From positions 1 through 8,676 of the forward strand of contig CALZPS010000051.1 in NCBI GenBank assembly GCA_945827765.1: DNA of 8,676 nucleotides, given 5' to 3'. Shown in pieces: positions 7,245-8,676 of this stretch. Below the pieces are notes generated by a model. That model did not search any database, was not told the DNA's origin, and was given only the letters and a program-made list of their open reading frames with translations. Every line of letters starts with the position of its first letter. Position 1 is the first letter of the stretch. This DNA is from an uncultured Lachnospiraceae bacterium. Lineage in GTDB: Bacteria > Bacillota > Clostridia > Lachnospirales > Lachnospiraceae. The translations under genes and the position numbers were made by a program.

Positions 7245-7285
7245 CCGCAGGAAGGAACGGTCAAACAAACCGAACCATCCGGCGG
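7245..7285. terminator. imperfect hairpin between convergent genes
   Basis: Arms 7245-7261 and 7269-7285 are inverted over 17 positions, 13 of them paired, with a 7-base loop. The innermost ACGGT/ACCG and the outer CCGC/GCGG parts pair perfectly. It sits between the GH43 gene and the 3' end of the convergent methyltransferase gene, the usual place for a bidirectional terminator. The flanking T-tract is weak on both strands (minus strand AGTATTATT), so intrinsic termination is uncertain. Bases 7200-7244 are AT-rich with nothing recognised. Confidence 0.4.
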
Positions 7286-7293
7286 GATGTTCT

Positions 7294-8676
7294 TCAGTTA
7301 TTCACCATACCACAACTATGGGACAAGAGAACTACCGTCTCCACATGCACCCCCATCGGGAACTGGTCCACCGCCCTCACCCTCTTCAGCTCATACCCGT
7401 TTCCGCACAAATACTTCAAATCCCTCGCCAGCGTCGCCGAATCACAACTCACATACACAATCCGCTCGGGCTGCATCTCCACCATCGTCTCAAGCAATGT
7501 CTCGTCGCAGCCCTTCCGCGGCGGGTCCACCACGATTACGTCCGGATGTGCCTTCCCGGTTTGACAGATTTCGCCCTGCGAACCTCTTTTCCACCCCTCG
7601 TAATACTCCGGCAGCACATCCTCCGCCCTGCCGACATAAAACTCCGCGTTTTCTATCCCGTTCCGTCTCGCATTTTCCCGTGCATCCGCAATCGCCTGCG
7701 GCACAATCTCCACGCCATAAACCATTTTCGCCTGCTTTGCCAGAAAGAGGGAAATGGTTCCGATACCGCAGTACAAATCCCAAACGGTCTCATCGCCGTG
7801 CAAATCCGCGTATTCCAGTGCCAGTCCATACAGTTTTTCCGTCTGTGCCGGATTGACCTGATAAAAAGACAGCGGCGAAATCTGATACTGTATCCCACCG
7901 ATAAAATCCGTGATATACCCTTGTCCCCACAGCACTTCATAAGAATCACCCATGATGACATTGGTCTGTTTTGTATTCGGGCTGAAAGAAATGCTGGTCA
8001 TCCCGTCCAGTTTGGAGAGCAGCCGCACCAGTTCTGCCGAATGCGGAATCCGATGACCGTTGATCACCAGACATACCATGATTTCTTTCGTGATAAATCC
8101 ATAACGAATCAGGGCATGACGAATCAATCCCCTGCCTGTCTTCTCGTCATAGGCGGGAATTTGGTACTCCTTCATAAATTTCAGAATCAGTTCCAATATT
8201 GTTTTGTTTACATCCACGCCCAGTGCACAATCCGTATTGGCAATGATATCATGCGTACGCCCCGCATAAAATCCGCACACCGGCTCCCCGTTTTTATCTG
8301 TGCCGAATGGGAATTGTGCCTTGTTGCGATAATGGAACGGATTCTCCATTCCGACAATTGGCTCCATAATACGCTCCAGCAGCTCTGCATCGAAACCACC
8401 GATTCTCTCCAAATTGCCCCGCACCTTTTTCTCTTTGAACTCTAGCTGTTTCTCATAAGACATTTCCTGAATCTGGCAGCCTCCGCAGCTGCGGGCATAG
8501 GGGCATTTCGGCTCGACACGATACTGTGAAGGGTTGATAATCCGCATCAGCCGGGCATAGCCATAATTTTTCTTTGCTTTCATCACCTTGACTTCCACTT
8601 CGTCACCGATGACTGCATCTTTCACGAACAGCGTGTACCCGCCTACTTTGCCGATACCTTCCCCATCCACACCGAT
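7294..8676 (-). CDS. rlmD: 23S rRNA uracil-C5 methyltransferase (RlmD/RlmCD family), 5' truncated
   Basis: SAM-dependent RNA methyltransferase of the TrmA/RlmC/RlmD family, making 5-methyluridine in 23S rRNA; in Firmicutes one such enzyme often modifies both U747 and U1939. The reading frame is open to the right edge. The GTG at 8668-8670 is most likely an internal valine, since codons before it stay open and DGEGIGK is normally internal to the TRAM domain. Numbering from that GTG: TRAM domain about 1-50; iron-sulfur cysteines C56, C62, C65 and probably C148; SAM-binding DLYCGIGT (298-305); VDPPRKGCDE (381-390); nucleophile C409 in YVSCD; general base E444 in HVET. All catalytic parts are present. 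A few residues and the start codon are missing. It is a housekeeping gene convergent with GH43. Whether it is RlmD, RlmC or the dual RlmCD type cannot be told from motifs. Confidence 0.92.
   Translation of the reverse strand: MGVDGEGIGKVGGYTLFVKDAVIGDEVEVKVMKAKKNYGYARLMRIINPSQYRVEPKCPYARSCGGCQIQEMSYEKQLEFKEKKVRGNLERIGGFDAELLERIMEPIVGMENPFHYRNKAQFPFGTDKNGEPVCGFYAGRTHDIIANTDCALGVDVNKTILELILKFMKEYQIPAYDEKTGRGLIRHALIRYGFITKEIMVCLVINGHRIPHSAELVRLLSKLDGMTSISFSPNTKQTNVIMGDSYEVLWGQGYITDFIGGIQYQISPLSFYQVNPAQTEKLYGLALEYADLHGDETVWDLYCGIGTISLFLAKQAKMVYGVEIVPQAIADARENARRNGIENAEFYVGRAEDVLPEYYEGWKRGSQGEICQTGKAHPDVIVVDPPRKGCDETLLETMVEMQPERIVYVSCDSATLARDLKYLCGNGYELKRVRAVDQFPMGVHVETVVLLSHSCGMVNN

Noticed and set aside
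7318..8445. Long plus-strand open frame opposite the methyltransferase
   Set aside because: It has no recognisable domain or ribosome site, and lies antisense to a gene with a full set of conserved catalytic motifs; a shadow frame.
8668..8670. GTG as the start codon of the methyltransferase
   Set aside because: The frame stays open upstream to the window edge, and the TRAM-domain DGEGIG motif is normally preceded by several residues, so the codon is probably an internal valine.

Overview
The window looks like a metagenomic or draft-assembly contig piece from a gut-type Firmicute, most likely a Lachnospiraceae-like member of the Clostridia. This rests on strong AGGAGG-type ribosome binding sites, low-to-moderate GC, a LytTR regulator with a GHKL kinase, an InlB B-repeat (Listeria-Bacteroides repeat) surface protein, an intracellular-type GH43 glycosidase and a TrmA/RlmD-family rRNA methyltransferase. 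The assignment is inferred from gene families; no marker gene fixes it.

Layout, left to right. (1) Bases 1-46 are not biological. They read as the end of the Illumina P5 primer, the 8-base Nextera i5 index AAGGAGTA and the Nextera read-1 transposase adapter, ending in the 19-bp mosaic end. Genomic sequence starts at base 47. (2) On the minus strand, up to 3448, lies a large exported or surface-anchored protein with an N-terminal membrane segment and two InlB B-type repeats. Its true C-terminus is missing because it runs into the adapter. (3) A 219-bp divergent intergenic region holds a good plus-strand promoter and possible operator repeats. (4) At 3668-5655 on the plus strand is a two-gene operon with ATGA overlap: a LytTR response regulator and a multi-pass GHKL (AgrC-like) histidine kinase. 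(5) At 5654-5717 and 7170-7199, short palindromic REP-like repeats carrying the core TGGGGACAGGTTC flank a GH43 glycosidase gene (5767-7170). Its promoter appears to use a TTGACT box supplied by the repeat. (6) A convergent minus-strand 23S rRNA uracil-C5 methyltransferase (RlmD/RlmCD family) runs off the right edge; a long imperfect hairpin sits between the two convergent genes.

How the parts may work together. The kinase/regulator pair is divergent from the surface protein gene and is a reasonable candidate to control it, but no classical LytTR site was recognised. No agrB/agrD peptide-signal genes are present. The GH43 and rRNA methyltransferase genes look functionally unrelated to the left half and are visibly more GC-rich, with the change falling at the repeat cluster. 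That may reflect insertion, transfer, or a repeat-mediated assembly join. I do not see convincing evidence for an entirely new system. The most notable points are the untrimmed adapter with its false protein ends, the repeat units placed on stop codons around GH43, and the divergent regulator/surface-protein module.
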